64,000 nt of DNA from Actinomyces israelii DSM 43320 (GCF_000711965.1 NZ_JONS01000015.1:1-64000); one strand, 5' to 3'. Shown: positions 51,552 through 60,060, counted from the first letter of the stretch. The notes: a model not told the origin generated them from the letters alone. Numbers and translations: made by a program.

Positions 51552-53639
51552 TCACGCGCCGGCGGGCTCCCGGCGCCCCAGCCGGACCTTCTTGACAGTC
51601 CTGCCGCCCTCGAAGTCGGCTTCCTTGAAGCCGAAGAAGTAGGTGCAGGCGAAGGAGACCGCCAGGGCCGCGGCGGAGGCGATCCAGTAGCCGGTGAAGC
51701 CCGCGTCGATGCCGTCGGGGTTGACAAACGAGGGGAAGCCGACGAAGGCGCCGGTGAAGCCGTACATGTTGACGTCGAGCAGGCCGGTGAGGAGCCCGCC
51801 CACGGCGCCGCCGATCGAGGCGGTGATGAAGATGCGGCCGTACTTGAGGTTGAGGCCGTACATGGCGGGCTCGGTCACTCCGCAGAAGGCGGAGATGGTG
51901 GCGGGCGCGGCCATGCTCCGAATGCGGGCGGCCCTGACCTTGAGCCACACGGCCAGGGCGCCGCCGCCCTGGGCGATCATGGTGGCCGAGACGATGGCGT
52001 TCAGGTGCGAGCTCCCGGCCGAGGCCAGCTCGGAGGAGATGAGCGGGATGACGGCCCAGTGCAGGCCGAAGATGACCAGGCACTGGTAGAGGCCGCCGAT
52101 AGCCAGGCCCGCGATCGGGTAGTTGAAGCTCAGGACCGCGTTGATGAGCGAGGCGAGGCCTCCGGAGACGAACATGACCGCGGGGCCGAACACCAGCAGG
52201 ATGAGGGCGGAGACCACAAAGATCTCGATGAGGGGACCGAAGATGGGGCAGATGACCGCGGGCAGGGCCTTCTTGAGCCAGGGCTCGATCTTGGCCGCCA
52301 GCCAGGCGCCCACGATGATGGGGAAGATCGAGTAGGCGTAGGCGTTGCCCTGCGGCAGGGTGACGGGGATGCCGAAGAAGTCGGCGTTGAAGACCGTCTG
52401 CCCGACCTGCGCGACGACGTGGTAGGTCGACTCGTATCCTGCGGCGTTGTCAGCCTTGACGACGTGGTCCGGGTTGGACAGGGCCGTGATGGAGGGGTAG
52501 CACAGGACGCCGCCGATAATGGCCACGACGATGGGGTTCGCGCCCAGGCGCCGGGCAGCGGTGAAGCCGACGATGATCGGCAGGAAGTAGAACATCGACG
52601 AGCTCATGGCGTCGATGATCTGGTAGGTGTTCGAGGCCTCGGCGACCACCTTGAACTGGACCAGCAGGGCCAGCAGGCCCTTGAGGATTCCGGAGGCGGC
52701 CAGCATGCCGACGATCGGGATCATGGAGCCGGTGATGACGCCGATGAGCGAGGAGAAGCCGAACTTGACCCAGCCGATCAGGGTGGTGGGCCTGTCGACC
52801 TCCTCGACCTCGCCGTCCGCCTCGCCCTGGGAGGATCCGGGCAGCAGCTTGACGACGGCGTCGTAGACGTCCTCCACCTCGGGGCCGATGATGACCTGGT
52901 ACTGGCCGCCGGCCTTGGCCACGTCGATGACCCCCTCGGTGTCGGCCACGGCCGCGTCATCGGCCAGCGACTGGTCCTTGAGGTAGAAGCGCACGCGGGT
53001 GATGCAGTGGAGCACCGAGCGGACGTTGTCAGGGCCGCCGATGTTCTTGACGATGTCGGCGGCGGTGGCGTCGAAGCCGGTCAGGCCGTCGGCGCGCTCA
53101 CCGGTCGTGGGGGCCGCGCCGGAGCCGGCGGCCGAGTCGGCCTCGCTCCCGGAGTCCTCGCTCTTGAGGGCGGCGACGGCGACGGCGGCGCCCGCCTCGG
53201 CCCGGCCGGTGGTCACGGACAGGGACTCCAGGCGGGTGGCGGTGTTGGTGAGGACCACGATGGCGGTGGCGGCCTTGCCCGCGGCGCGGATGGCCTCCAG
53301 GTCCATGGTGCCCAGCGCGTCGCCGACCTCGACGGTGTCGCCGACGCTGACGGTGAGGTCGAAGGGCCTGCCCTCCAGCTCCACGGTGTCCACGCCCAGG
53401 TGGAGGAGGACCTCCAGGCCGGTGCCGGTCTTGAAGCCGATGGCGTGCCCGGTGCCAGCCACCAGGGTGACGGTCGCGTCCACCGGGGAGACGAGGGCGC
53501 CGTCGTCGGGCTCGACGCCGAGGCCGTCTCCGACGGCCTCGGAGGAGAAGACGGGGTCGGGGACGTCGGCGAGGTCCATGACCCTCCCCGTCACCGGGGA
53601 GGCGATCTGCATCTCGCGATCTGTTGCCGGTTGGGACAT
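51552..53639 (-). CDS. PTS trehalose/beta-glucoside-type permease, EIIABC order
   Basis: Imports and phosphorylates the sugar, very likely trehalose to trehalose-6-phosphate. 695 residues: EIIA(Glc) domain first (1-160) with His65 and phospho-site His80 in LEVLLHLGVDTVEL, a disordered Ser/Ala/Glu linker (160-185), EIIB (about 190-275) with phospho-Cys212 in HCITRVRFYL, then EIIC (about 290-680, ten helices; GVTEPAMYGLNLKYGR substrate loop). Relatives such as BglF are B-C-A. ATG 53639 has AAAGGA seven bases upstream. It lies downstream of treC on the same strand, next to treR. Confidence 0.92.
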   Translation of the reverse strand: MSQPATDREMQIASPVTGRVMDLADVPDPVFSSEAVGDGLGVEPDDGALVSPVDATVTLVAGTGHAIGFKTGTGLEVLLHLGVDTVELEGRPFDLTVSVGDTVEVGDALGTMDLEAIRAAGKAATAIVVLTNTATRLESLSVTTGRAEAGAAVAVAALKSEDSGSEADSAAGSGAAPTTGERADGLTGFDATAADIVKNIGGPDNVRSVLHCITRVRFYLKDQSLADDAAVADTEGVIDVAKAGGQYQVIIGPEVEDVYDAVVKLLPGSSQGEADGEVEEVDRPTTLIGWVKFGFSSLIGVITGSMIPIVGMLAASGILKGLLALLVQFKVVAEASNTYQIIDAMSSSMFYFLPIIVGFTAARRLGANPIVVAIIGGVLCYPSITALSNPDHVVKADNAAGYESTYHVVAQVGQTVFNADFFGIPVTLPQGNAYAYSIFPIIVGAWLAAKIEPWLKKALPAVICPIFGPLIEIFVVSALILLVFGPAVMFVSGGLASLINAVLSFNYPIAGLAIGGLYQCLVIFGLHWAVIPLISSELASAGSSHLNAIVSATMIAQGGGALAVWLKVRAARIRSMAAPATISAFCGVTEPAMYGLNLKYGRIFITASIGGAVGGLLTGLLDVNMYGFTGAFVGFPSFVNPDGIDAGFTGYWIASAAALAVSFACTYFFGFKEADFEGGRTVKKVRLGRREPAGA

Positions 53640-53787
53640 GAGGGATTCCTTTCGGAGCGTTGGGATGACAGCGGGTCGGGGAGAGGCCGCGCGGGTGGCG
53701 GTACTCCGGGGCGGAGAGGGTTGTGAACCGGGTCTGGACGGCGGGCGGCGGGCCGATGGCCCTCCTCTCTCGGGGCGATCCGCCGCC

Positions 53788-55452
53788 TCAGGCGAGCAGG
53801 GCGAAGGCCTCGTAGGGGCGCAGGCTCGCCCACGGGCGCAGCGGCCGGGCCGGGTAGTTGGAGACGAGCGCCTCGCCGCCCAGGAGGCCCGCGGGCAGGT
53901 CGATGCTGGTCTCGTGGCCGCGGAAGCTGCAGACGACCAGCAGGCGGCGGTCCCCGTGGCGGCGGATGTAGGCCAGGACGTCCGGGTGGTCGGGCGCGTA
54001 GGGCTCGTAGGTTCCCTCGGAGACGACCGGCATGTCCTTGCGCAGGGCGATGAGCCGCCTGTAGTAGGGCAGGATGCGCCCGGCCGTCTCCTCACAGGCG
54101 ACATTGACCTCGGCCTGGTTGGTGGGCCGCAGCCACGGGGTGCCGTCGGTGAACCCGGCGCCCGCGCCGGCGTCCCACTGCATGGGGGTGCGGGAGTTGT
54201 CGCGCGCCTTGGAGTGGACGATCCGGAACGCCTCCGCCGGGTCACGCCCGGCCTCGACGAGCTCGGCGAAGGCGTTGCGCGCCTCGACGTCCACATAGTC
54301 CTCGATGGTCGTGTAGCCGGGGTCGCTCATGCCGATCTCCTCACCCATGTAGATGTAGGGGGTTCCGCGCATGAGGTGGATGGCGGTGGCGAGCATGGTG
54401 GCCGACTCGTAGCGGAAGCGCTCGGCGTCGCCGAATCGGTCCAGGGCTCGGGGCTGGTCGTGGTTGTTCCAGAACAGGGCGCCCCAGCCGCCGCCGGCCT
54501 GGAGCCCGAGGGCCCAGTCGTTGAGGATCCGCTTGAGGGCGAGGATGTCGGGGGCCATGAGCGTCCACTTGCGGCCCCGGGCGTAGTCGACCTTGAGGTG
54601 GTGGAAGTTGAACACCATGGACAGCTCGTGGTTCTCCGGCCGCGTGTACTCCACGCACGCACCGATGCTGGTGGAGGACATCTCCCCCACGGTCACCGAG
54701 TCGGGGTCGCGCCCAAAGCTGGCCTCGTTGAGCTCGCGCAGGTAGGCGTGGACCAGGGGCCCGTCGGTGTAGGTGGGCCGGTCATCGACCCCCGCCGGCG
54801 CGTCGTGGAGCGGCTCGGTCTTGCCGATGAGGTTGACGACGTCGAAGCGGAAGGCCCGCACGCCCCGGTCGCGCCAGAAGTTGACGACCTCGGCGGCGCG
54901 GGCGCGCACCTCGGGGTTGTGCCAGTCGAGGTCCGCCTGCCCGGGGTCGAACAGGTGGAGGTAGTACTCGCCCGAGCGCGGGCGCCCGTCCCGCCCGACC
55001 GGGCCGAAGGGGGCCCAGGCGGGCCCGCCGAACTTGGAGACCCAGTTGGTGGGCAGGGAGCCGTCCGGCCTGGGAGGGCGGATGTAGAAGTAGTCGCGGT
55101 AGCGCCGCTGGCCGGCCAGGGCCCGCTGGAACCACTCGTGCTCGGTGGAGACGTGGTTGAGGACCATGTCGAGCATGACCCCGACGCCGTGGGCGTCCAG
55201 AGCGGCGACGAGGTCGTCGAAGTCCTCCAGGGTGCCCATGGCGGGATCGACGGCGCAGTAGTCGGACACGTCGTAGCCGTTGTCCCGCCCCGGCGAGGGG
55301 AAGAAGGGGTTGAGCCAGACGTAGTCGACGCCGAGGGAGGCGATGTAGGGGACCTTCTCGACAATGCCGCGCAGGTCGCCGACGCCGTCGCCCGTGGAGT
55401 CGCGGAAGGAGCGCGGGTAGATCTGATAGACGACAGCGTCTTTGAAGGACAT
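53788..55452 (-). CDS. treC: Trehalose-6-phosphate hydrolase (GH13)
   Basis: Cleaves the imported phosphorylated disaccharide to glucose and glucose-6-phosphate. 554 residues, the usual length: YQIYPRSFRDSTGDGVGDLRGI at the start, MLDMVLNHVSTEHEWF, nucleophile Asp204 in FRFDVVNLIGK, acid/base Glu257 in TVGEMSST and Asp332 in FWNNHDQPR. GVRAFRFDVVNLIGK and SKARDNSRTPMQWD are typical of TreC/oligo-1,6-glucosidases; the neighbouring PTS and TreR favour TreC. The two operator-like 16-mers at 55493-55524 lie 41 bases upstream. Confidence 0.87.
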   Translation of the reverse strand: MSFKDAVVYQIYPRSFRDSTGDGVGDLRGIVEKVPYIASLGVDYVWLNPFFPSPGRDNGYDVSDYCAVDPAMGTLEDFDDLVAALDAHGVGVMLDMVLNHVSTEHEWFQRALAGQRRYRDYFYIRPPRPDGSLPTNWVSKFGGPAWAPFGPVGRDGRPRSGEYYLHLFDPGQADLDWHNPEVRARAAEVVNFWRDRGVRAFRFDVVNLIGKTEPLHDAPAGVDDRPTYTDGPLVHAYLRELNEASFGRDPDSVTVGEMSSTSIGACVEYTRPENHELSMVFNFHHLKVDYARGRKWTLMAPDILALKRILNDWALGLQAGGGWGALFWNNHDQPRALDRFGDAERFRYESATMLATAIHLMRGTPYIYMGEEIGMSDPGYTTIEDYVDVEARNAFAELVEAGRDPAEAFRIVHSKARDNSRTPMQWDAGAGAGFTDGTPWLRPTNQAEVNVACEETAGRILPYYRRLIALRKDMPVVSEGTYEPYAPDHPDVLAYIRRHGDRRLLVVCSFRGHETSIDLPAGLLGGEALVSNYPARPLRPWASLRPYEAFALLA

Positions 55453-55492
55453 GGCTTCCTAGGGGTCGGGCGACGCCGGGGCAGCGCCGGCA

Positions 55493-55524
55493 ACTTGTGC
55501 ACATGAGTACTTGTGCATATAAGT
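55493..55524. promoter_or_regulatory. Two abutting 16-bp sites, probable TreR operator
   Basis: ACTTGTGCACATGAGT (55493-55508) is followed without gap by ACTTGTGCATATAAGT (55509-55524). Each has ACT...AGT-type dyad ends (ACTT/AAGT in the second) as expected for GntR-family sites, and the pair lies in an AT-rich patch between treC and the divergent gene at 55747. Repression of treC and the PTS by TreR is the obvious model. Confidence 0.65.
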
Positions 55525-55670
55525 AGATCCCAGGGGGACCTTGATGGCAAGGAGAGCCGCCTCACACGTCTCCCGGCGCCTGGCGGGCGGCCCCTCCCCC
55601 GCCGACGCGCAGCGCTCGGCGCCCGCCCCGGCCGCTGGCGGCGCACAGGCGGGCACGGCGATACTGGGTG

Positions 55671-55721
55671 GCCGCTGCCTGCCTGCGGCGCGGGCGGCTC
55701 GCGCCGCCGGCAGGCAGCGGC
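55671..55721. repeat. Long stem-loop just upstream of the gene at 55747
   Basis: GCCGCTGCCTGCC (55671-55683) pairs with GGCAGGCAGCGGC (55709-55721), and after one mismatch GCGGCGCG (55685-55692) pairs with CGCGCCGC (55700-55707) around a seven-base loop. The whole 51-base hairpin ends about ten bases before the ribosome-binding site AGGAG, so it could be a 5' UTR element or a terminator of upstream transcription. Confidence 0.7.
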
Positions 55722-55746
55722 TCGCCGGAAGCACAGGAGCACAGCC

Positions 55747-56466
55747 ATGACAGTCGAACCGCGTCGTCTCACGGCACCGGTCGAGGAGTCCGCCGTGGAG
55801 GCCGCCGTGGAGTCCGGCGCCGGGGCCGCGGAGTCCGGCGAGGAGCTCGACATCGGACTCGTCAACGCGCTCATCGACCTGCTGACCGACCTGCGCCTGC
55901 TCAGGCCCCCGGCGGAGGAGCAGCTGGGCCGGGTCGGCGCCCTGCTGGCCGCCGCCGGGCCGCGCTGGAGACGCGAGAACGCCGTCAGCGCCCGGGCGGC
56001 GAGCGTCCTGTCCGACGTCGAGGCCTGGGTCCTCGGCTCGCAGAACCTCTATCCGCCGGGCCGGCTCGCCCCCCTGCGCACCCGGCTGCGCGACGAGGCG
56101 CTCAGCGCCCTGACGGGCGCTCCGACGACGCTGGAGAGCACCTGCAGCCGGCTCATCCACTGCGACCCGCGAGAGGCGGGGCACGGACCGCTGCGGGGGC
56201 CGCTCATCTGCCTCCTGCGGCACCTGGAGGACCCCGGGAGAAACCCGGATCCCGGCGGCCTCCTGCTCGCCGAGCTCCTCGTCGGCATGGTCCGCGAGCA
56301 CGCGGGGCGGTGGAGCCGCACCGGCACGGTGCCGCCGGAGCACGTGGTCCGGCTCATCTGCGTGCGCAGTCGGCTGGCCGAGTCCGTGACGGAGGAGGGC
56401 GCCCGCCGCCGGGCCGCCGTCGACGACCTGCTCGACGCGCTCCTGGACGACGGCGAACCGGCATGA
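55747..56466 (+). CDS. Hypothetical soluble helical protein
   Basis: 239 residues, no family recognised, no signal peptide or membrane helix. An acidic Ala/Glu N-terminus (SAVEAAVESGAGAAESGEELD) leads into helical stretches with many Leu/Arg (IGLVNALIDLLTDLRLLRPP, RRENAVSARAASVLSDVEAWVLGS, LICLLRHLEDPG, GLLLAELLVGMVREHAGR). ATG 55747 has AGGAG upstream. Its stop overlaps a following short frame (ATGA) that looks broken. Located between the trehalose genes and a Pro-rich membrane protein; function unknown. Confidence 0.65.
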   Translation: MTVEPRRLTAPVEESAVEAAVESGAGAAESGEELDIGLVNALIDLLTDLRLLRPPAEEQLGRVGALLAAAGPRWRRENAVSARAASVLSDVEAWVLGSQNLYPPGRLAPLRTRLRDEALSALTGAPTTLESTCSRLIHCDPREAGHGPLRGPLICLLRHLEDPGRNPDPGGLLLAELLVGMVREHAGRWSRTGTVPPEHVVRLICVRSRLAESVTEEGARRRAAVDDLLDALLDDGEPA

Positions 56467-56644
56467 GGAAGCCCGCGGGCGAGCTCATCACCATCGGCGC
56501 CCCGGGCCCCGCCGGGAGCGCTCATCGAGGCCTACGGCCCGGTGCGCGGCAAGCGCGCCGGCGCTGCCGGCAACGACCCCGAGGGGCGCCGGCTCGGCCT
56601 CCTGGTCGATCCTGGCCGAGGCACTGCGACGGCGCGGGCCCTGA
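56463..56644 (+). pseudogene. Possible short gene broken by two frameshifts
   Basis: ATG 56463 overlaps the preceding stop (ATGA) and gives MRKPAGELITIGAPGPAG. The protein-like text continues one frame over from 56521 (LIEAYGPVRGKRAGAAGNDP, then EGRRLGLLVD) and shifts again near 56609 to ILAEALRRRGP, stopping at 56644. Two one-base insertions would explain this. It could also be chance in a GC-rich region; the family is not recognised. Confidence 0.35.
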
Positions 56645-56649
56645 GCGGC

Positions 56650-57432
56650 TCAGTCGTCGTCATCGCTGTCATCGCTGTCATCGTCATACGCAGGGGGAAA
56701 GTCGTAGCCGGGGTCGTCGTCGGCACCCGCCCGGGGGACGGACGGCGCCGGCCGGGAGCGGGGGTCGTCCTGCTGGGAGCCTGACCGGTCGAGCCGCGGG
56801 GAGCGACGGCCGTCATCGCGACCGCCGTCCTGCCGCGCCGAGCCGTCGCCGTCGGACTGCGGAGCACTGTCGCCCGGGCCGGCGGTCGCCCGCTGCGCGG
56901 TCGCCTGCGGCGCAGGGGCCGGCGCCGCGGTGGCGTCCGCGGCCGGGGCATGCGACGCCGTCGGCACGGTCGTGGCGGCGCCGCCCTGGCCGAGCCGTCC
57001 GGTGATCGCGCCCGCCCCGAAGGCCACGGCGGCCAGGGCAACCGCTCCCACGGCCAGTGCGGCGGCTCGTCTCCCGCCGCGCGAAGGCCTCCCGCCTCCC
57101 GGGGCCGAGCCGGCGGCCGCGGGAGGGATGGCGACCGCGGGCGCCTCCGGCGCCAGCATGGGGGTCGAGGCGGTCGGCGGCCCGCCCGTCGGAGCGGAGG
57201 CGCTCGGCGGCACGGCGGCGGGCAGGGCGGCCGTCCTCATCGGGTCGCCGGCAGCGATCTCGGCGGTCGCGGCAGAGGGCGCGGGAGCGGTGGCGGCTGG
57301 GAAGACGGCGGTCGCCGACACCGGGGCGGGGAGCACCGAGGTGTTGACGGCTTCGGCGGTGCCGGCCGGGCCCGAGGCCCCGTCGGCCGGCCGGCCGACG
57401 GGGCGCCCGCGGTACGGGCCGGACTCGTCCAT
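56650..57432 (-). CDS. Pro/Ala-rich single-pass membrane protein with Asp-rich tail
   Basis: 260 residues, no recognised family. A long disordered cytoplasmic part rich in Pro, Ala and Thr (1-115), a basic stop (GRPSRGGRR), one membrane helix (about 118-142, AAALAVGAVALAAVAFGAGAI), then a disordered exterior with Gln/Asp/Arg stretches ending in PPAYDDDSDDSDDDD. ATG 57432 has AAAGGA six bases upstream. Low complexity means composition alone cannot define a role; the balanced charges and Asp tail could bind cations or the wall. Confidence 0.6.
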   Translation of the reverse strand: MDESGPYRGRPVGRPADGASGPAGTAEAVNTSVLPAPVSATAVFPAATAPAPSAATAEIAAGDPMRTAALPAAVPPSASAPTGGPPTASTPMLAPEAPAVAIPPAAAGSAPGGGRPSRGGRRAAALAVGAVALAAVAFGAGAITGRLGQGGAATTVPTASHAPAADATAAPAPAPQATAQRATAGPGDSAPQSDGDGSARQDGGRDDGRRSPRLDRSGSQQDDPRSRPAPSVPRAGADDDPGYDFPPAYDDDSDDSDDDD

Positions 57433-57595
57433 GGATGTTCCTTTCAACGACTCGGCCGGGCGCAGCGCCGCGGAGGATGACCGCGCAACGGATCGGGCGG
57501 GGGTGGGTCGGCGCTCCGACCGGGAGGGTGCGGCCGCGCCCGGGGTCAGGACGCGCGGAGAGGGTACTCGACGGCGTCCAGGCTACCGCAGGAGG

Positions 57596-57619
57596 GGCGG
57601 TCCGTCAGGACGGACCGCC
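57596..57619 (-). terminator. Hairpin downstream of the SDR gene
   Basis: GGCGGTCCG (57596-57604) pairs with CGGACCGCC (57611-57619) around TCAGGA. It lies 29 bases beyond the SDR stop codon at 57648 on the minus strand. Confidence 0.7.
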
Positions 57620-57647
57620 GTCGGGGCGCCCGTCCTCGCCCGCGGCC

Positions 57648-58436
57648 TCAGCCACGCGCGACCACCGTGTTGGAGGCCTGGGCGCGCGGGCGCACGATCA
57701 TGGAGTCGATATTGACGTGGGCGGGGCGCTGAAGGGCCCAGGCGATGCACTCGGCGATGTCCTCGGCGCGCAGCGGGGCCTCGACCCCGGCGTAGACGGC
57801 CTCGGCCCGGGACTGGTCCCCGTGGAAGCGGTTGAGTGAGAACTCGCTGGTGGCGACCATGCCCGGCGCGATCTCGATGACGCGCACCGGCTCCCCGACG
57901 AGCTCCAGGCGCAGGGTGTTCGCGATGATCCGCTCGCCGTGCTTGGCCGCCACGTAGCCGGCTCCGCCGGGGTAGGTGTCGTGGGCCGCGGTGGAGGTCA
58001 GGAAGACGATGTCGCCGCCGCGCTCGCGCATGCCGGGCAGGAAGGCCTGGGTGACGCGCAGCGCCGCCAGGACATTGCGCTCGTACATGGTCAGCCACTC
58101 CCGGGGGCTGCCGTCGGCGACCGGGTCGGCGCCGAGCGCGCCGCCGGCGTTGTTGACCACCGCGTCCACGTGTCCGGTGTCGAGCACCTCGGTGGCGAGC
58201 CGCTCGACGTCGTCGTGGCGCTGAAGGTCCGCGGCGACCCAGGCGCAGCCGGTCCCGGCGGCGAGGGCCTTGAGGCGCTCGGTCCGGCGCGCGGTGGCGA
58301 CCACGTCCCACCCGTGGGACCGGAGAAGACGGACGGTGGCCTCGCCGATGCCGGTGGAGGCCCCGGTGACGAGGGCTCGACGGGCGACGGGGGACGCGGG
58401 CGACTGGCTCTGCGACTGGCTCTGCGACTGGCTCAT
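57648..58436 (-). CDS. Short-chain dehydrogenase/reductase, YdfG-like
   Basis: 262 residues: NAD(P)-binding ALVTGASTGIGEATVRLL, NNAGGALGADPV, catalytic Ser in FLTSTAAHDTYPGGAGYVAAKHG (Tyr-x-x-x-Lys present) and IAPGMVATSEFSLNRFHGD, which resembles YdfG/3-hydroxy-acid dehydrogenases. The N-terminus is MSQSQSQSQSQSPAS, encoded by three tandem 12-bp units. ATG 58436 has GGGAGGA seven bases upstream. It is divergent from the GH13 gene, and its own hairpin terminator follows. Confidence 0.9.
   Translation of the reverse strand: MSQSQSQSQSQSPASPVARRALVTGASTGIGEATVRLLRSHGWDVVATARRTERLKALAAGTGCAWVAADLQRHDDVERLATEVLDTGHVDAVVNNAGGALGADPVADGSPREWLTMYERNVLAALRVTQAFLPGMRERGGDIVFLTSTAAHDTYPGGAGYVAAKHGERIIANTLRLELVGEPVRVIEIAPGMVATSEFSLNRFHGDQSRAEAVYAGVEAPLRAEDIAECIAWALQRPAHVNIDSMIVRPRAQASNTVVARG
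58401..58436. repeat. Coding tandem repeat, 12 bp x 3, at the SDR N-terminus
   Basis: CGACTGGCTCTG occurs at 58401 and 58413, and as CGACTGGCTCAT at 58425, the last including the start codon. It encodes the Ser-Gln run. Unit number could vary by slippage without changing the frame. Confidence 0.8.
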
Positions 58437-58539
58437 GGCGCCATCCTCCCCCGAGCGCCCGGGACGCTCCCGGTCCCGGGCCGGGAGTGTCGGCCCGCGG
58501 GCGCCCGTCGAACTCCCAGCGATCACGCCGCCGCCGCGG

Positions 58540-58545
58540 TAGGTT
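58540..58545 (+). promoter_or_regulatory. Leaderless -10 box TAGGTT of the GH13 gene
   Basis: TAGGTT is followed by six bases (TGTGCC) and ATG 58552; no Shine-Dalgarno is present. Identical geometry to proC at 60061. Confidence 0.6.
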
Positions 58546-58551
58546 TGTGCC

Positions 58552-59979
58552 ATGCACGCCGACGCCGCTGCACCTGACACCTCCGCCCTCAAGCCGGCCG
58601 GCCCGGGCGAGCCGGACTGGGTCCGTCACGCCATCGCCTGGCACGTCTTCCCCCTCGGGGCCGCGGGCGCCCCGGCGCTGTGCCCTCCCGGGGACCCCGA
58701 CGACCCCTCCTCGCCCGCCGGGGCGATGGCGGCCGAGCACCGCCTGCGACGCCTCATCCCCTGGCTCGACCGCCTGATCGAGCTCGGTTGCAACGTGCTC
58801 ATGCTCGGCCCCGTCTTCCACTCCATGTCGCACGGCTACGACACGATCGACCACATGCGGCTCGATCCCCGCCTGGGTGCGAACGAGGACCTGCTCGCCC
58901 TCATCGACGCCGCCCACGCCCGGGGCGTGCGCGTCATGCTCGACGGCGTCTTCAACCACGTCGGCATCGACCACCCGGTCTTCGCGGCCCTGCCGCAGGC
59001 CGGCCCCCGCTCCCGCGAGGCCTCCATGTTCCGCCTGACATGGCCGGGCGGGCCGGAGGCGTGGACCCCGGGCACCGCACCGGACTATGAGCGCTTCGAG
59101 GGCCAGGACTGGCTGCCCGAGCTCAACCACTCCTGCGAGGCGGTGGCCGACCTGGTCACCGATGTCATGAGCCACTGGTGCGAGTGCGGCGTGGACGGCT
59201 GGCGGCTGGACGCGGCCTACGCCGTCGAGCCCTCCTTCTGGACGCGGGTGCTGCCCCGGGTGCGCCGCGCCCACCCGGGGGTCTACGTCGTCGGCGAGGT
59301 CATCCACGGGGACTACGCCGCCATCGTGGCCGCCTCGGGCATGGACTCCGTGACCCAGTACGAGCTGTGGCAGGCGACCTGGCACTCCCTGGCCGAGGCC
59401 AACTTCTACGAGCTGAGCTGGACCCTGGGGCGCAACGCCGAGCTGCTGAAGACCTTCGTGCCGTGGACCTTCGTCGGCAACCACGACACCACCAGGATCG
59501 CCTCCCAGCTGCCCGACGCGCGCCGCCTGCCCCACGCGCTGGCCCTGCTCATGACCCTGCCGGGCACGCCGGCGATCTACTACGGCGACGAGGACGGCCT
59601 GCGCGCCGTCAAGGAGGACCGGCTCGGCGGGGACGACGCCATCCGCCCCGAGCTGCCCGCCTCACCCGAGGACAGGCCCGCCGGGCCGGTGCGCGCCCTG
59701 CACCAGGAGCTCATCGGCGTGCGCCGCCGCCTGCCCTGGCTGCACGACGCCGAGGTGGAGGTGCTGCACCTGGACAACACGGTGCTGTCGCTGCGCATGC
59801 GCGCACGCTCGTCCGAGAGCGCCGAGGCGGTGCTCGTCCTCAGCCTGGAGGACAGCGAGGTCTGGCTGCCCACGGCCGGCCGCAGCCACGTCCTGGCCTC
59901 GACCCACGACGCCCCGCCCCCGCGGCCCGAGCGCGACGGCGTCGTCCTGCCGCCGCTGGGCTGGGCCGTCCTGACCTGA
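58552..59979 (+). CDS. GH13 alpha-amylase-family glycosidase
   Basis: 475-residue cytoplasmic enzyme (no signal peptide) with the GH13 core: VFHSMSHGYDTIDHMRLDPRLG, VMLDGVFNHVG, nucleophile Asp220 in GWRLDAAYA, acid/base Glu249 in VVGEVIHGDY and Asp312 in FVGNHDTTRI, plus a short C-terminal beta domain. HSMSHGYDT and QYELWQATWHSL place it in the group of short cytoplasmic maltodextrin-active or trehalose/sucrose-related enzymes; the exact substrate cannot be told. It is not the TreC paralogue and likely acts on intracellular glucan or maltooligosaccharide. Confidence 0.85.
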   Translation: MHADAAAPDTSALKPAGPGEPDWVRHAIAWHVFPLGAAGAPALCPPGDPDDPSSPAGAMAAEHRLRRLIPWLDRLIELGCNVLMLGPVFHSMSHGYDTIDHMRLDPRLGANEDLLALIDAAHARGVRVMLDGVFNHVGIDHPVFAALPQAGPRSREASMFRLTWPGGPEAWTPGTAPDYERFEGQDWLPELNHSCEAVADLVTDVMSHWCECGVDGWRLDAAYAVEPSFWTRVLPRVRRAHPGVYVVGEVIHGDYAAIVAASGMDSVTQYELWQATWHSLAEANFYELSWTLGRNAELLKTFVPWTFVGNHDTTRIASQLPDARRLPHALALLMTLPGTPAIYYGDEDGLRAVKEDRLGGDDAIRPELPASPEDRPAGPVRALHQELIGVRRRLPWLHDAEVEVLHLDNTVLSLRMRARSSESAEAVLVLSLEDSEVWLPTAGRSHVLASTHDAPPPRPERDGVVLPPLGWAVLT

Positions 59980-60003
59980 GGTGCGGCCCCGCCCCCTACC
60001 GCG

Positions 60004-60039
60004 CCGAGATCGGTCCAGCTCCGCACCGAGATCGGTCCA
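60004..60039. repeat. Dispersed intergenic repeat, second full copy
   Basis: CCGAGATCGGTCC (60004-60016) and CCGAGATCGGTCCA (60026-60039), separated by AGCTCCGCA, between the GH13 and proC genes. It matches 50251-50286 almost base for base. Confidence 0.75.
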
Positions 60040-60060
60040 TGCGGGGCCGCGGAGCGCGGA

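Noticed and set aside
58552-59979. GH13 gene considered as a treS/treY-type trehalose gene
   Set aside because: 475 residues and a single core domain do not match the larger trehalose synthases; the substrate was left open.
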